This document shows positions 16,268 through 24,597 of a stretch of DNA of 64,000 nt, in pieces (position 1 is the first letter of the stretch; every line of letters starts with the position of its first letter). A model generated the notes under the pieces. The model saw only the letters and a list, made by a program, of their open reading frames with translations, did no database searches and was not told the DNA's origin. Origin of the DNA: Croceibacterium xixiisoli (lineage in GTDB: Bacteria > Pseudomonadota > Alphaproteobacteria > Sphingomonadales > Sphingomonadaceae); NCBI RefSeq assembly GCF_009827305.1, contig NZ_WTYJ01000001.1, positions 1,116,001 to 1,180,000 of the forward strand. Direction: 5' to 3'. The translations under genes were made by a program, and so were the position numbers.

Positions 16268-17344
16268 ATGACCGACAACACCATTCTCTTTTCCGCTTAC
16301 GAACTCGGCGCCACGCCGCTGGCCAATCGCGTGGTGATGGCCCCGCTGACCCGCAACCGCGCCGGCCCCGGCCTGGTGCCCAGCGAACATGCTGCCGAAT
16401 ATTACGCCCAGCGTGCCGGCGCCGGGCTGATCATCGCCGAGGCAACGCAGGTGTCCAAGCAGGGGCAGGGCTATCAGGACACGCCCGGTCTCTACACCGA
16501 TGAACAGGTGGCCGGCTGGCGCAAGGTGACCGATGCCGTGCATGCGAAGGGCGGGCGGATCTTCGTGCAGCTGTGGCATGTCGGCCGGATCAGCCATGTC
16601 GATCTGCTCGACGGGCAGGCACCGGTGGCCCCCTCGGCCATCCGGGCCGAAACCAAGACCTTCGTGAACAATGGTTTCCACGATGTTTCCGAACCCCGCG
16701 CGCTGGAACTGGACGAGATCCCCGGCATCATCGAGGATTTCCGCCGCGCCGCCGCCAATGCCATCGCCGCCGGTTTTGACGGGGTGGAGGTGCATGGCGC
16801 CAATGGCTATCTGCTCGACCAGTTTGCCAAGGATGGCGCCAACCACCGCACCGATGCCTATGGCGGATCGGTCGAAAACCGCGCGCGGCTGATGATCGAG
16901 GTGACCGCCGCCGTGGCGCAGGAAATCGGCGCCAACCGCACCGGCGTGCGCCTGTCCCCCGCATCCCCGGCCAATGCCATTTCCACCAGCGATCCGCAGG
17001 CGCAGTTCGATTACATCGTGGCGCAGCTCGATGCGCTGGACATCGCCTATATCCATGTGATCGAGGGCGCGACCGGCGGCCCGCGCGATGTGGAATTCGA
17101 TTTCGACGCCCTGCGCCGGGCATTTCGCAACAGCTACATCGCCAACAATGGCTATGATCGCGGGCTGGCCGATGCCCGGCTAGCGGATGGCAAGGCCGAT
17201 CTGATCGCCTTCGGCCGCCCCTTCATCGCCAACCCCGATCTGGTCGAGCGGCTGAAGACCGGCGCCCCGCTGGCAGAGATCGATCAGGCCACCCTCTATG
17301 GCGGCGGCGCGGCAGGCTACACCGATTACCCCACCGTCGGGTGA
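16268..17344 (+). CDS. Old yellow enzyme family alkene reductase (NemA-like)
   Basis: A 358-residue FMN-dependent ene-reductase. MAPLTRNRA near the start, FVQLWHVGRISH, DGVEVHGANGYLLDQF and AYGGSVENRARLM are typical of the OYE barrel. The substrate-binding pair appears as H-G-A-N (EVHGANG). LIAFGRPFIANPDL near the C-terminus is the FMN phosphate loop. Such enzymes reduce activated C=C bonds and nitro groups using NAD(P)H. Position after a TetR-controlled SDR supports a detoxification role like nemRA. Confidence 0.9.
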   Translation: MTDNTILFSAYELGATPLANRVVMAPLTRNRAGPGLVPSEHAAEYYAQRAGAGLIIAEATQVSKQGQGYQDTPGLYTDEQVAGWRKVTDAVHAKGGRIFVQLWHVGRISHVDLLDGQAPVAPSAIRAETKTFVNNGFHDVSEPRALELDEIPGIIEDFRRAAANAIAAGFDGVEVHGANGYLLDQFAKDGANHRTDAYGGSVENRARLMIEVTAAVAQEIGANRTGVRLSPASPANAISTSDPQAQFDYIVAQLDALDIAYIHVIEGATGGPRDVEFDFDALRRAFRNSYIANNGYDRGLADARLADGKADLIAFGRPFIANPDLVERLKTGAPLAEIDQATLYGGGAAGYTDYPTVG

Positions 17345-17390
17345 TTATAGGCGAACGGCCGGCTCAGCGATCTATCCGCTCGCTTGCCGT

Positions 17391-18296
17391 TCATCGCTCC
17401 GCTCGCATGGCTTTATCCCGCGCAATGGCATCGATCAGGAAATCCAGCACCGCCCGCACGCGCGGCGCCATATTGCGGCGGGAGGGGTAGACGGCGACGA
17501 TCGGCAGGCGCGCGGGCGGATATCCAGGCATCAGCGGGACCAACTGCCCGGCGGCGATCGCGGGTTCTGCCAGAATGTGCGACAGCAGCGTCACGCCTGC
17601 CCCCGCCAGCGCCGCGCGATAGACGGCCACGGCATTGTCCGACCGCAGCCGGGGGCGCAATTCCACCACGTGATCACGCGAGCCATCGGAAAATGTCCAG
17701 CGGCTGCCGCGCCCGCCGCGATCATAACAGATACAGTCATGATTGCTGAGCGCGGCCGGGGTGTCGGGGCCAGGGCGCCGGGCCAGATAGGCGGGTGAAG
17801 CCACCAAATAGGCGGTAGTCCAGCCGATCCGGCGGCTGACCAGGCTGCTGTCCACCGCCGGGCCCAGCCGTATTTCCAGATCGATGCCATCCTCGATCAG
17901 ATCGGATGGGTGATCCCGCAGCAGCAGTTCGATATCCAGCAGGGGGTTTTGGTCCAGCAGTGCGCTGATCCTATCGCTGAGATAGAGGCCCAGCGGTGTC
18001 GGCACACTCAACCGCACGCGCCCGCGTACCGGTGATCCGGGGTTGCCGACTGTTTCCCCCAGGCTTTCAACCGCTTCCAGCACCTGCAGCGCCACGGGCA
18101 AAGTGCGTTCGCCGTCCGCCGTCAACGACAGGCCGCTGGTCGTGCGGTGGAACAGTCGGATGGCGTAGTGATCTTCCAATCCGGCGATCTGCCGGGACAC
18201 GCTGGACTGGGTCAGCCCCAGATCAAGCGCGGCGGCAGAGAAGGATCCCGTTTCCGCCACCCGCAGGAAGCTCCTGATCGCCACCACCAGATCCAT
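17391..18296 (-). CDS. LysR-family transcriptional regulator
   Basis: A 301-residue LysR regulator. The winged helix-turn-helix lies in residues 5-60 (FLRVAETGSFSAAALDLGLTQSSVSRQIAGLE), followed by a substrate-binding domain from about 90 on. The MDLVVAIRSF start is behind GGAGGGCGGC; an ATG four codons earlier overlaps that site. It diverges from the AhpD-like/azoreductase pair and is a possible second regulator of it, alongside the Rrf2 protein. The inducer is unknown. Confidence 0.88.
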   Translation of the reverse strand: MDLVVAIRSFLRVAETGSFSAAALDLGLTQSSVSRQIAGLEDHYAIRLFHRTTSGLSLTADGERTLPVALQVLEAVESLGETVGNPGSPVRGRVRLSVPTPLGLYLSDRISALLDQNPLLDIELLLRDHPSDLIEDGIDLEIRLGPAVDSSLVSRRIGWTTAYLVASPAYLARRPGPDTPAALSNHDCICYDRGGRGSRWTFSDGSRDHVVELRPRLRSDNAVAVYRAALAGAGVTLLSHILAEPAIAAGQLVPLMPGYPPARLPIVAVYPSRRNMAPRVRAVLDFLIDAIARDKAMRAER

Positions 18297-18368
18297 GCCG
18301 CCCTCCATTCCCGTTTTGCATAGGCCTTATGCGCGCTGCGCAGGCTGATCGCCCTGTTCAATTAAAAC

Positions 18369-18387
18369 GCGGACATTTAATATCCGG
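18369..18387 (+). promoter_or_regulatory. Rrf2 operator candidate upstream of the AhpD-like gene
   Basis: GCGGACATTTAATATCCGG agrees at 14 of 19 positions with the palindrome in front of the Rrf2 gene, including both GCGGA and TATCCG arms. It lies 29 bases before the AhpD-like start codon, where a repressor would block transcription. Confidence 0.6.
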
Positions 18388-18415
18388 GTTATCGAACAAA
18401 GGAAAGGACCAAGCC

Positions 18416-18895
18416 ATGAGCCAGCGCATCAATTTCGCGTCTCAATCCCCGGAACTGTTCAAGAAGCTGATCGACCTGGGCGGAGCGGCCAAGGCCGGCA
18501 CGGTGGAGCAGCGGACGCTGACGCTGATCGATATCCGTGTTTCGCAGCTGAATGGCTGCGCCTTCTGCCTGGACATGCATGTGAAGGAGGCGAAGATCCA
18601 AGGGGAACGCGATCTGCGGGTCCACCATGTGGCGATCTGGCGGGAATCGCCCTTGTTCGAACCGCGCGAACGGGCGGCGCTGGCCTGGGCCGAGGCGCTG
18701 ACGCAGATCGGGCCTGACGGCGTTTCGGACGAAACCTACGCCCATGTGCGCGGCCAGTTTTCGGAAAAGGAGATCACCGATCTCACCTATGCGGTGATGA
18801 CCATCAACGCCTGGAACCGGCTGAATATCGCCTTCCGCGCGGTGCCGGGATCGGCCGACCGGATGTTCGGCCTGGACAAGGCGCAGTTGGCCTGA
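18416..18895 (+). CDS. Carboxymuconolactone decarboxylase/AhpD-like protein
   Basis: A 159-residue AhpD-fold protein. The CxxC motif with following His (GCAFCLDMHVKEA) is the redox and proton-relay site of peroxidase-like alkylhydroperoxidase D relatives. Family members act either as disulfide reductants in peroxide defence or as decarboxylases, and the CxxC favours the former. The GGAAAGGA ribosome binding site picks the start MSQRIN. It is followed 22 bases later by an FMN azoreductase-like gene, forming a small oxidative or electrophile-stress operon. Confidence 0.87.
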   Translation: MSQRINFASQSPELFKKLIDLGGAAKAGTVEQRTLTLIDIRVSQLNGCAFCLDMHVKEAKIQGERDLRVHHVAIWRESPLFEPRERAALAWAEALTQIGPDGVSDETYAHVRGQFSEKEITDLTYAVMTINAWNRLNIAFRAVPGSADRMFGLDKAQLA

Positions 18896-18917
18896 GCGCC
18901 GGAGAAGGAGAGACGAC

Positions 18918-19535
18918 ATGGCATCCATATTGCTGATCAGCGCCAGCCCTTATGGCGCGGATTCGCGCGGTCATCGGCTGGCGGATCAGGCGGTCGCCAA
19001 TCTGATCGCCGCTGATCCGTCCATGCAGTTGAAGCGGCGTGACCTGACCGTCTTGCCCGAACCGGTGCTGGCGCGCGGCTATGCCGACGCGGTGGTGGGT
19101 GGTCACGCCCATGATGTGCCGGCCTTCACGCTGTCGGAAGAACTGATTGCGGAGATCGAACAGGCGGACCGGATGATCATCGCCACGCCGATGCACAATT
19201 TCACCGTGCCGGCCGCGCTGAAGCTGTGGATCGATCAGGTGTTGCGGATCGGGCGCAGTTTCGTGCCGCAGGATGGGTGGAAAGTCGGTATTCTTGCCGA
19301 CCGGCCCACGCTGATCGTGATCACCAGCGGCGGGCGGATCACCGGGGCCGACGCGCGGCAGCCCGATCATCTGACTGGCTATCTGGTCGATGTGCTGGCC
19401 ACTATCGGCATCCGCGACATCCGCTTCATCTATCTGGAAGGACTGGTGCACGCCGATCGGGCTGAAGCGATCGTTGCCGCGGCGCAGGACACACTGGCAG
19501 CCGATCCGGTTTTCGGCAGCCCAGTTCCTGCCTGA
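18918..19535 (+). CDS. azoR: FMN-dependent NADH:quinone oxidoreductase/azoreductase
   Basis: A 205-residue flavodoxin-fold enzyme. LLISASPYGADSRGHRLAD is the phosphate-binding loop for FMN, and ATPMHNFTVPAALKLWIDQVLRIGRSF is the AzoR signature. AzoR reduces quinones and azo dyes by two electrons. It is coupled with an AhpD-like gene, and the convergent neighbour is an Rrf2 regulator whose palindrome also occurs at this operon's promoter. Electrophile or quinone defence is the likely job. Confidence 0.88.
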   Translation: MASILLISASPYGADSRGHRLADQAVANLIAADPSMQLKRRDLTVLPEPVLARGYADAVVGGHAHDVPAFTLSEELIAEIEQADRMIIATPMHNFTVPAALKLWIDQVLRIGRSFVPQDGWKVGILADRPTLIVITSGGRITGADARQPDHLTGYLVDVLATIGIRDIRFIYLEGLVHADRAEAIVAAAQDTLAADPVFGSPVPA

Positions 19536-19563
19536 TGCGAATGGCTGGACCGGTCACGCTTGC

Positions 19564-20052
19564 TCAGCGCGCCCGGTCCAGCACCCATTTCTCGGACGCT
19601 GCCAGCAGTTCGCGGGATAGATCGTCATTCAGCGTTGCTGCCAGCCCTGCCAGATTGACCCCGGCCAGTGATGCACGCCAGGCGGCATCGGCATCCCACA
19701 TCACCCGCGCCACGGCGCAGGGCTTGTCATCGCACTGGTCCGCCGGGCGGCAGGGGTTGTTGGCGCGGATATTCGCGCATTGGAACGTTGATCGCCGCCC
19801 TTCGACCGCCTCCACCACATCCAGGAACGACAATTCGCCGGCTGGGCGGGCCAGGCGATAGCCGCCGGCAACCCCGGCTGTGGTATGAACCACCCCGGCC
19901 TGCGACAGGCTTTGCAACGCCTTGGACAGGTATTCCTTGGGCACCCCGTGGAATTCGGCCAGCGCCTTGGCCGACAGATGCCGGTCGGGTGGCAACATGC
20001 CCAGGATCGCACAGCAATGCAGTGCCCATTCAACCTGCGATTTCAGCTGCAT
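19564..20052 (-). CDS. Rrf2-family repressor with four-cysteine cluster
   Basis: A 162-residue Rrf2 regulator. The winged helix-turn-helix spans about residues 5-60 (LSAKALAEFHGVPKEYLSKALQSLSQAGVV), then GVAGGYRLAR. Cysteines 92, 101, 107 and 112 (QCANIRANNPC, DQCDDKPC) could hold an Fe-S cluster or act as thiol switches. The start behind CAGGAACCGATC gives a normal Rrf2 length, while longer readings run through the palindrome upstream. The same palindrome recurs at the azoR operon, so this is probably its redox-responsive repressor as well as its own. Confidence 0.87.
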   Translation of the reverse strand: MQLKSQVEWALHCCAILGMLPPDRHLSAKALAEFHGVPKEYLSKALQSLSQAGVVHTTAGVAGGYRLARPAGELSFLDVVEAVEGRRSTFQCANIRANNPCRPADQCDDKPCAVARVMWDADAAWRASLAGVNLAGLAATLNDDLSRELLAASEKWVLDRAR

Positions 20053-20073
20053 GATCGGTTCCTGCGGTGAAAT

Positions 20074-20092
20074 GCGGATAATAACTATCCGC
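20074..20092 (-). promoter_or_regulatory. Rrf2 autoregulatory palindrome
   Basis: GCGGATA and TATCCGC form a perfect 7-bp inverted repeat with a 5-base spacer, 22 bases before the Rrf2 start codon. A close relative sits at the azoR operon promoter. Confidence 0.7.
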
Positions 20093-20128
20093 TTTGTATT
20101 TCGCAAGCTGCGCAGCTTAGGGGCAGGA

Positions 20129-20467
20129 TCAGCGCTTCTTGCTGACCATGGCGGCGTTGAAATCCGGGTCCTTCTTCGCGACCCAGTCCACGAAGCTGCG
20201 GACCTTGGGATTGTCCAGCAGGCCTTCCACATTCATCCCGTGGCGCTGCAGTTCGGAATTGGTGAAATTGGCCATCACCGTCGCCTGACACACCGGATGC
20301 ATCGCCACCACATCGCGCCCGCCTCGGCTCTTGGGTACAGGGTGATGCCAGACCACATTCTTGCCCATCGGCCGCCCGCACAGCCAGCAGGGCGGGATTT
20401 CCTGCGGGGCTTCGTCCTCTTCGGGCAGATCCTCATAGCGATCATGTTTGGATTTCTTGCGTGCCAT
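20129..20467 (-). CDS. Small HNH-nuclease-like protein
   Basis: A 112-residue protein. C27-x2-C30, H41-H42 in VVWHHPVPKSRGG, and H57-P-V-C60 fit the zinc-supported HNH fold, where the paired His, the following Arg/Gly turn and the third His make the beta-beta-alpha metal site. A basic N-terminus (MARKKSKHDR) suggests nucleic-acid contact. There are no phage, restriction or mobile genes nearby, so its target is unknown. A longer in-frame start exists upstream but lacks support. Confidence 0.75.
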   Translation of the reverse strand: MARKKSKHDRYEDLPEEDEAPQEIPPCWLCGRPMGKNVVWHHPVPKSRGGRDVVAMHPVCQATVMANFTNSELQRHGMNVEGLLDNPKVRSFVDWVAKKDPDFNAAMVSKKR

Positions 20468-20627
20468 GGGTCTGCCTGTGAGATGAAAATTGCTGCGCCC
20501 GCTTAGAGAGTGAGGGGGCGGAAGGCCACAGGGCTGTGCGGGGAGGGGGCCGCCAACTCCCAAGTCATTCGCCCGTCATCTCATTCGGGCAATCGCGCGA
20601 TCATTCGGGGTGAATATCGGGGGTCTT

Positions 20628-21119
20628 ATGCACATGCATTGTGTGGCGGCGCTGGTGGCGCCGCTTTCTTTCGTGGCGGCGGTTGCGGGGGCGCAGGATG
20701 CCCAGCCGCGTGGCAGCTGGTTTCTTGAACAGGCGAACAGAGGGATCGTGGTTGCCGGAGTGCTGGGGGCCAATGCCCAGGGCAAGGAATATGCGCTGCG
20801 GCTGACCTGCGCTTCCGGCGACACCGGGGAAATAACTTCCAGCTTTTCGGCGCAGGAAGGGAATGCAGACGCGCTGGCCAACAAGAACACCGTGGTCGAA
20901 GCCATGCGCGGCGATGCCGTGCTGAACAGCTTTCGCGTCAATGGCTTGTCGCAGGATGAATTCTACCTGCATGGCAAGCCGACGGCGGTGGTGCTGGAAA
21001 GCTGGCGCCGGGCCGATCGGCTGGTGGTGCGATCCGGCAATCACAGCATTGTGCTGTCCGCACGCGGTTCCGCCCAGGTGCTGGACGGCCTGACCAATGG
21101 CTGGGGCTGCGGCTTCTGA
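20628..21119 (+). CDS. Secreted hypothetical protein
   Basis: A 163-residue protein. The signal peptide MHMHCVAALVAPLSFVAAVAGA is likely cleaved before QDAQ. The mature part is beta-rich, with two conserved-looking Cys (LTCASG near residue 65 and WGCGF at the very end) that could pair. No domain is recognised. GGGGG precedes the ATG by four bases. A lipoprotein gene follows 34 bases later, perhaps in the same unit. Confidence 0.65.
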   Translation: MHMHCVAALVAPLSFVAAVAGAQDAQPRGSWFLEQANRGIVVAGVLGANAQGKEYALRLTCASGDTGEITSSFSAQEGNADALANKNTVVEAMRGDAVLNSFRVNGLSQDEFYLHGKPTAVVLESWRRADRLVVRSGNHSIVLSARGSAQVLDGLTNGWGCGF

Positions 21120-21153
21120 TTGATAGTCTGCTGATGTTGGAAAGGGATAGCTG

Positions 21154-21639
21154 ATGAAACAGATCACAAGTACGGCCATCGCCTGCCTGATGCTGGCGGC
21201 GTGCGGGCAAGGTAGCCAGGCTGATAACCAGCCCGATGGCGAAGCTGTCGCAACCACAGCGCCTGCAAGCAGCGCGGCGTCTGCCAGCCCGGTGGCCGCT
21301 GCGTCCGATGCGGTTGATCCGGCTTGGCTGGCGGGTGCCTGGGTGGCCAAGGATTATTACTGCGGCAGCGGCGCGCCGATCCGCTTCGATGCGGATGGGG
21401 CCTATGGCACGGAAGGATCATCCGGCCGCTGGACGCTGGACCAAGGCAAGATCACGCTCACGTACCGCGAACAGGAAGCCGCCAGCGATGAACCGCCGGG
21501 GCCGGAGCAGCGCGTCGATCTGGCAGTCGTGCGGCTTGGGGCCAATGAAGCGCGGCTGGACGACGTCCTCTATCGCCGTTGCCCGACCAGCACTGCTGAT
21601 GAACCCTGGCATCCGGGCGAGACATTCTACACTGAGTGA
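21154..21639 (+). CDS. Small outer-membrane-type lipoprotein
   Basis: A 161-residue protein with a lipobox L-A-A-C17 after a short signal peptide, followed by a long Ala/Ser/Pro linker and a beta-rich domain (LAGAWVAKDYYCGSGAPIRFDADGAYG) resembling a lipocalin-like META or DUF-type fold. Position +2 after the Cys is Gly, so it is expected in the outer membrane. AAAGGG precedes the ATG. The function is unknown. Confidence 0.7.
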   Translation: MKQITSTAIACLMLAACGQGSQADNQPDGEAVATTAPASSAASASPVAAASDAVDPAWLAGAWVAKDYYCGSGAPIRFDADGAYGTEGSSGRWTLDQGKITLTYREQEAASDEPPGPEQRVDLAVVRLGANEARLDDVLYRRCPTSTADEPWHPGETFYTE

Positions 21640-21660
21640 GGTTGGGTCGAAACTCCCACC

Positions 21661-21756
21661 ACACCCGCTCAGACTGAGCTCGTCGAAGGCTGCTCGCCGT
21701 CGGTTGCGCCCTGGGGCAGGGTAGTGCCTGCCCTTCGACGGGCTCAGGTCGGACGG
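21661..21756. repeat. REP-like inverted repeat pair
   Basis: GCTCAGACTGAGCTCGTCG followed by AAGGC on the left, and CCCTTCGACGGGCTCAGG on the right, face each other about 40 bases apart. The core CTTCGACGGGCTCAG is the recurrent intergenic REP-type word seen in many high-GC proteobacteria. The pair lies in the short gap between two convergent genes, where such elements usually sit and can end transcripts. Confidence 0.65.
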
Positions 21757-21811
21757 GGGTCTGAGTGGCGGGGATGAGTTGGTGGCTCATTCCCGGGCGT
21801 TGCGATCACCC

Positions 21812-23323
21812 TCAGCGCGGGATCGTGCGGCAGGATGATCCGCTGCCGAAATCGGCGGTATCGGAATCGCAGGTCCAGCCTTTGTACCAGTCATCGGCGC
21901 TGTTGCGCACGGCCCCGATGTAACTGGTGGTTACCATGAAGCTGCCCAGCGTGGCCGCATCGAAGGCCGGTACCGCCGCTTCATTCGATCCGTTCACCAC
22001 CAGGCTGGTGAGGGTCGAGGTGAAATTGGGGCGGTTGTTGGATGCGCTGAAATCGAAGATCTGCGCCCAGCTGGCCTCGGTAATCTGGCTCGAACGGGGG
22101 AAATTCCCCTCTCCGCAGGAAATGGCGACCGATCGGAAAACCGGCGGGCCCTGATCCTGCAGCGCGCTGTCGGCGGCGCGGAAGGTGGTGCCGCCGGTGC
22201 CGGCGATATCGAGGCAGGCGCCCGGCGCCACGACCACGCCATTGACGGCGGTGAAATCGGCCCCGCCACGGATCAGCATGGCGGCGGCGGGATTGGTCGA
22301 TCGGGCGATGAAGGTAAAATTGGCCAGCCGGGTCCATTGCCGGGGCAATGAATCCTCATTGCCGGGCGAATCCGCCTCCACAATGTAGTCGCCCGATCCG
22401 CCACCGGCGCGCTGCACCGTGATCACGAACTGCAGAAAACCCTGATATCCCTGATCGGTATCCAGGCTGTCATCATCATTGCCGGTCAGCACCAGATGGC
22501 GGGCATTGGCGCGGCCGCCGAACCATTCGATGGCATCGTCGGACGAATTGTGCACCTGGATATGGTTCAGCGTGGTGGCTGATCCGACCCCGGCCAGCGT
22601 CAGCCCGTTGATTTCCTGATCGGGCGCGATTTCGAACCCGGCATAACGGATCTGGACATATTGCAGCGTGCCGCTGTTGTCCGTCGCCTGACCCCCGCCA
22701 TAGATCAGATCGCGCAGCCCTTCATAAGCCTGTTCGCAATTGTCGGTGCCGGGGGTGACATTGCGCAGGCAGTCGGACACCGGCGCGCGGCCGAGCATGA
22801 TGATGCCGCCCCACTGGCCCTGGCTGTCGTCTGTGGCCAATCCTTCGACATTGCTGCGGCTGGTGAAGACGATCGGCGCATCGCGCGTACCAACCGCTTC
22901 CAGCCGTGATCCCCGGTTTACCACCAGATAATCGAGCCCACCCGATCCGAACACCACCACGCCGGGTTCGACGCTCAGCGTGACCGGAACCCCGCCCGGA
23001 TCGCGCCCGTCACCGCCGACATCGCGGCCGATTTCCACCCGCCCGGATATGGAATAGATCGTGCCGTCGCGACGCGGCAGGGTCAGGTTCTGCAGGATCC
23101 GATCGGGCAGCACACAGCTGCGAAGATTGCCGATCACGCCATCATTGATGAACTGATCGGGGCAATTGGCCGCCGGGCCGGTTGGCGTGGGATCGGTCGG
23201 GCCGGGGGTGGGGCCCGGTGTCGGCCCGCCGGAAGAATCATCGCTGCCGCCGCAGGATCCCAGCAGGGCCGCCGCGAACATCAACGGCAGGCTGATCAGG
23301 CATTTGGACAGGCTGGTGCGCAT
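21812..23323 (-). CDS. Parallel beta-helix lipoprotein
   Basis: A 503-residue lipoprotein with lipobox L-G-S-C24. A Gly/Pro/Thr-rich linker (GGPTPGPTPGPTDPTP) precedes a long body of repeated short strands (APIVFTSRSN, SGTLQYVQIRYAG, TTLNHIQVHNSSDDAIEWFGG, ARHLVLTGNDDDSLDTDQ) typical of a right-handed beta-helix. Acidic turns (NSSDDAIEW, GNDDDSLDTD) could bind calcium. Proteins of this kind accompany TonB receptors and Pho-regulated genes in sphingomonads and caulobacters. It diverges from ppk2 across the Pho-box region, which supports phosphate control, though the box faces ppk2. Its substrate is unknown. Confidence 0.7.
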   Translation of the reverse strand: MRTSLSKCLISLPLMFAAALLGSCGGSDDSSGGPTPGPTPGPTDPTPTGPAANCPDQFINDGVIGNLRSCVLPDRILQNLTLPRRDGTIYSISGRVEIGRDVGGDGRDPGGVPVTLSVEPGVVVFGSGGLDYLVVNRGSRLEAVGTRDAPIVFTSRSNVEGLATDDSQGQWGGIIMLGRAPVSDCLRNVTPGTDNCEQAYEGLRDLIYGGGQATDNSGTLQYVQIRYAGFEIAPDQEINGLTLAGVGSATTLNHIQVHNSSDDAIEWFGGRANARHLVLTGNDDDSLDTDQGYQGFLQFVITVQRAGGGSGDYIVEADSPGNEDSLPRQWTRLANFTFIARSTNPAAAMLIRGGADFTAVNGVVVAPGACLDIAGTGGTTFRAADSALQDQGPPVFRSVAISCGEGNFPRSSQITEASWAQIFDFSASNNRPNFTSTLTSLVVNGSNEAAVPAFDAATLGSFMVTTSYIGAVRNSADDWYKGWTCDSDTADFGSGSSCRTIPR

Positions 23324-23426
23324 GGAATCCGATCATCCATTCAGGCCGGGTGCGGGCAGGCAGGCCAGCTAAAGCACGCAAGCGCTACATTTTTTTGACG
23401 CCATTGGTTTGATGCAGGCTGGTGCC

Positions 23427-23444
23427 CCGTCACGCGCCTGTCAT
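23427..23444 (+). promoter_or_regulatory. Pho box upstream of ppk2
   Basis: CCGTCAC-GCGC-CTGTCAT carries two direct half-sites with the correct 11-base period. The second is identical to the PhoB consensus CTGTCAT and the first matches 5 of 7. It lies about 50 bases before the ppk2 start. Confidence 0.65.
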
Positions 23445-23492
23445 GGCAAGGCGACAGACGTGCACGCCTGTTAACCAGAACGGGATGTACCC

Positions 23493-24413
23493 ATGACGAT
23501 TTCGGGCCTGTCTTCCTTCGAAATGGATCGCGTCAAGCAAGAGATTGCCGACAGCTTTGATGAAGAACTGGAAATGGAGATCGACGAAAGTCGGCTCGAA
23601 TCCATGTTTCAGGACATGTCCGACCATCCAGAGCAGGAACAGATCGACCGCCGCGTCTATTTCCGCGAATTGTTCCGCCTGCAGCATGAACTGGTGCGGT
23701 TGCAGGATTGGGTGCAGCACAGCCGGCAGAAGGTGCTGGTCATCTTCGAAGGGCGCGATTCCGCCGGCAAGGGCGGGGCGATCAAGCGCATCACCCAGCG
23801 GCTCAACCCGCGCGTCTGCCGCGTTGTCGCCCTTCCGGCCCCGACCGAGCGTGAACGCACGCAGTGGTATTTCCAGCGCTATGCCGCCCATCTGCCGGCC
23901 GCCGGCGAAATCGTGCTGTTCGATCGCAGCTGGTACAACCGGGCTGGCGTGGAACGGGTGATGGGCTTCTGCACCGAGAATGAGGTGGAAGAATTCTTCC
24001 GCTCGGTCCCCGAATTTGAACGCATGCTGGTCCGTTCGGGCATCACAGTGCTGAAATACTGGTTCTCGATCACCGATGATGAGCAGCAGTTCCGGTTCCA
24101 GATGCGCATCCACGATCCGCTCAAGCAGTGGAAATTGTCCCCGATGGATGTCGAATCGCGCCGCCGGTGGGAAGATTACACCCGCGCAAAGGAAGCGATG
24201 CTGGAACGCACGCATATTCCCGAAGCGCCCTGGTGGGTGGTGGAGGCCGTGGACAAGAAGCGCGCCCGGCTGAACTGCATTTCCCACCTGCTGGAACAGT
24301 TTCCCTATGCTGATGTGCCCAAGGATCCGGTCGTGCTGCCGGATCGCGTCCGGTATGAGGATTACACCCGCCATCCGGTGCCGCGTGAGATGTACGTCCC
24401 GGAAAAATTCTGA
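23493..24413 (+). CDS. ppk2: Polyphosphate kinase 2
   Basis: A 306-residue class I PPK2 (P-loop kinase). Walker A is FEGRDSAGKGG (85-95), Walker B/catalytic is FDRSWYNRAGVERVMGF, and the lid region follows (EFERMLVRSGI, YWFSITDDEQQFRF). PPK2 transfers phosphate between polyphosphate and nucleoside diphosphates, chiefly regenerating GTP or ATP from polyP. The N-terminal ~55 residues are acidic and helical. A Pho box lies upstream, and a phosphate porin, PstS-like protein and Pi symporter follow downstream, so it probably handles stored phosphate in low-Pi growth. Confidence 0.92.
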   Translation: MTISGLSSFEMDRVKQEIADSFDEELEMEIDESRLESMFQDMSDHPEQEQIDRRVYFRELFRLQHELVRLQDWVQHSRQKVLVIFEGRDSAGKGGAIKRITQRLNPRVCRVVALPAPTERERTQWYFQRYAAHLPAAGEIVLFDRSWYNRAGVERVMGFCTENEVEEFFRSVPEFERMLVRSGITVLKYWFSITDDEQQFRFQMRIHDPLKQWKLSPMDVESRRRWEDYTRAKEAMLERTHIPEAPWWVVEAVDKKRARLNCISHLLEQFPYADVPKDPVVLPDRVRYEDYTRHPVPREMYVPEKF

Positions 24414-24444
24414 GCGATCCCATGAATTGACCGATCGAAATTGA

Positions 24445-24469
24445 CCCCGGCGACCCTTGGTTGCCGGGG
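24445..24469 (+). terminator. Hairpin after ppk2
   Basis: CCCCGGCGACC and GGTTGCCGGGG pair at 10 of 11 positions around a 3-base loop, 31 bases after the ppk2 stop. No T-run follows, so termination would be incomplete or need a partner. Confidence 0.55.
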
Positions 24470-24597
24470 CCAATGTATCGGCAGGATCGAAGTTGTAAAT
24501 TGTTGCTCGATCTTTGCTGAAGGACATCAAAACGTAAAAATCCGCTGTCACCCGCTGGATTGTCTTCCCGAAGGATAGTCTTTCAGTCGGAGCGGTA

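Noticed and set aside
24545-24570. Pho box before the phosphate porin
   Set aside because: CTGTCAC is a good half-site but the second half at the 11-base period does not match. I leave it as weak.
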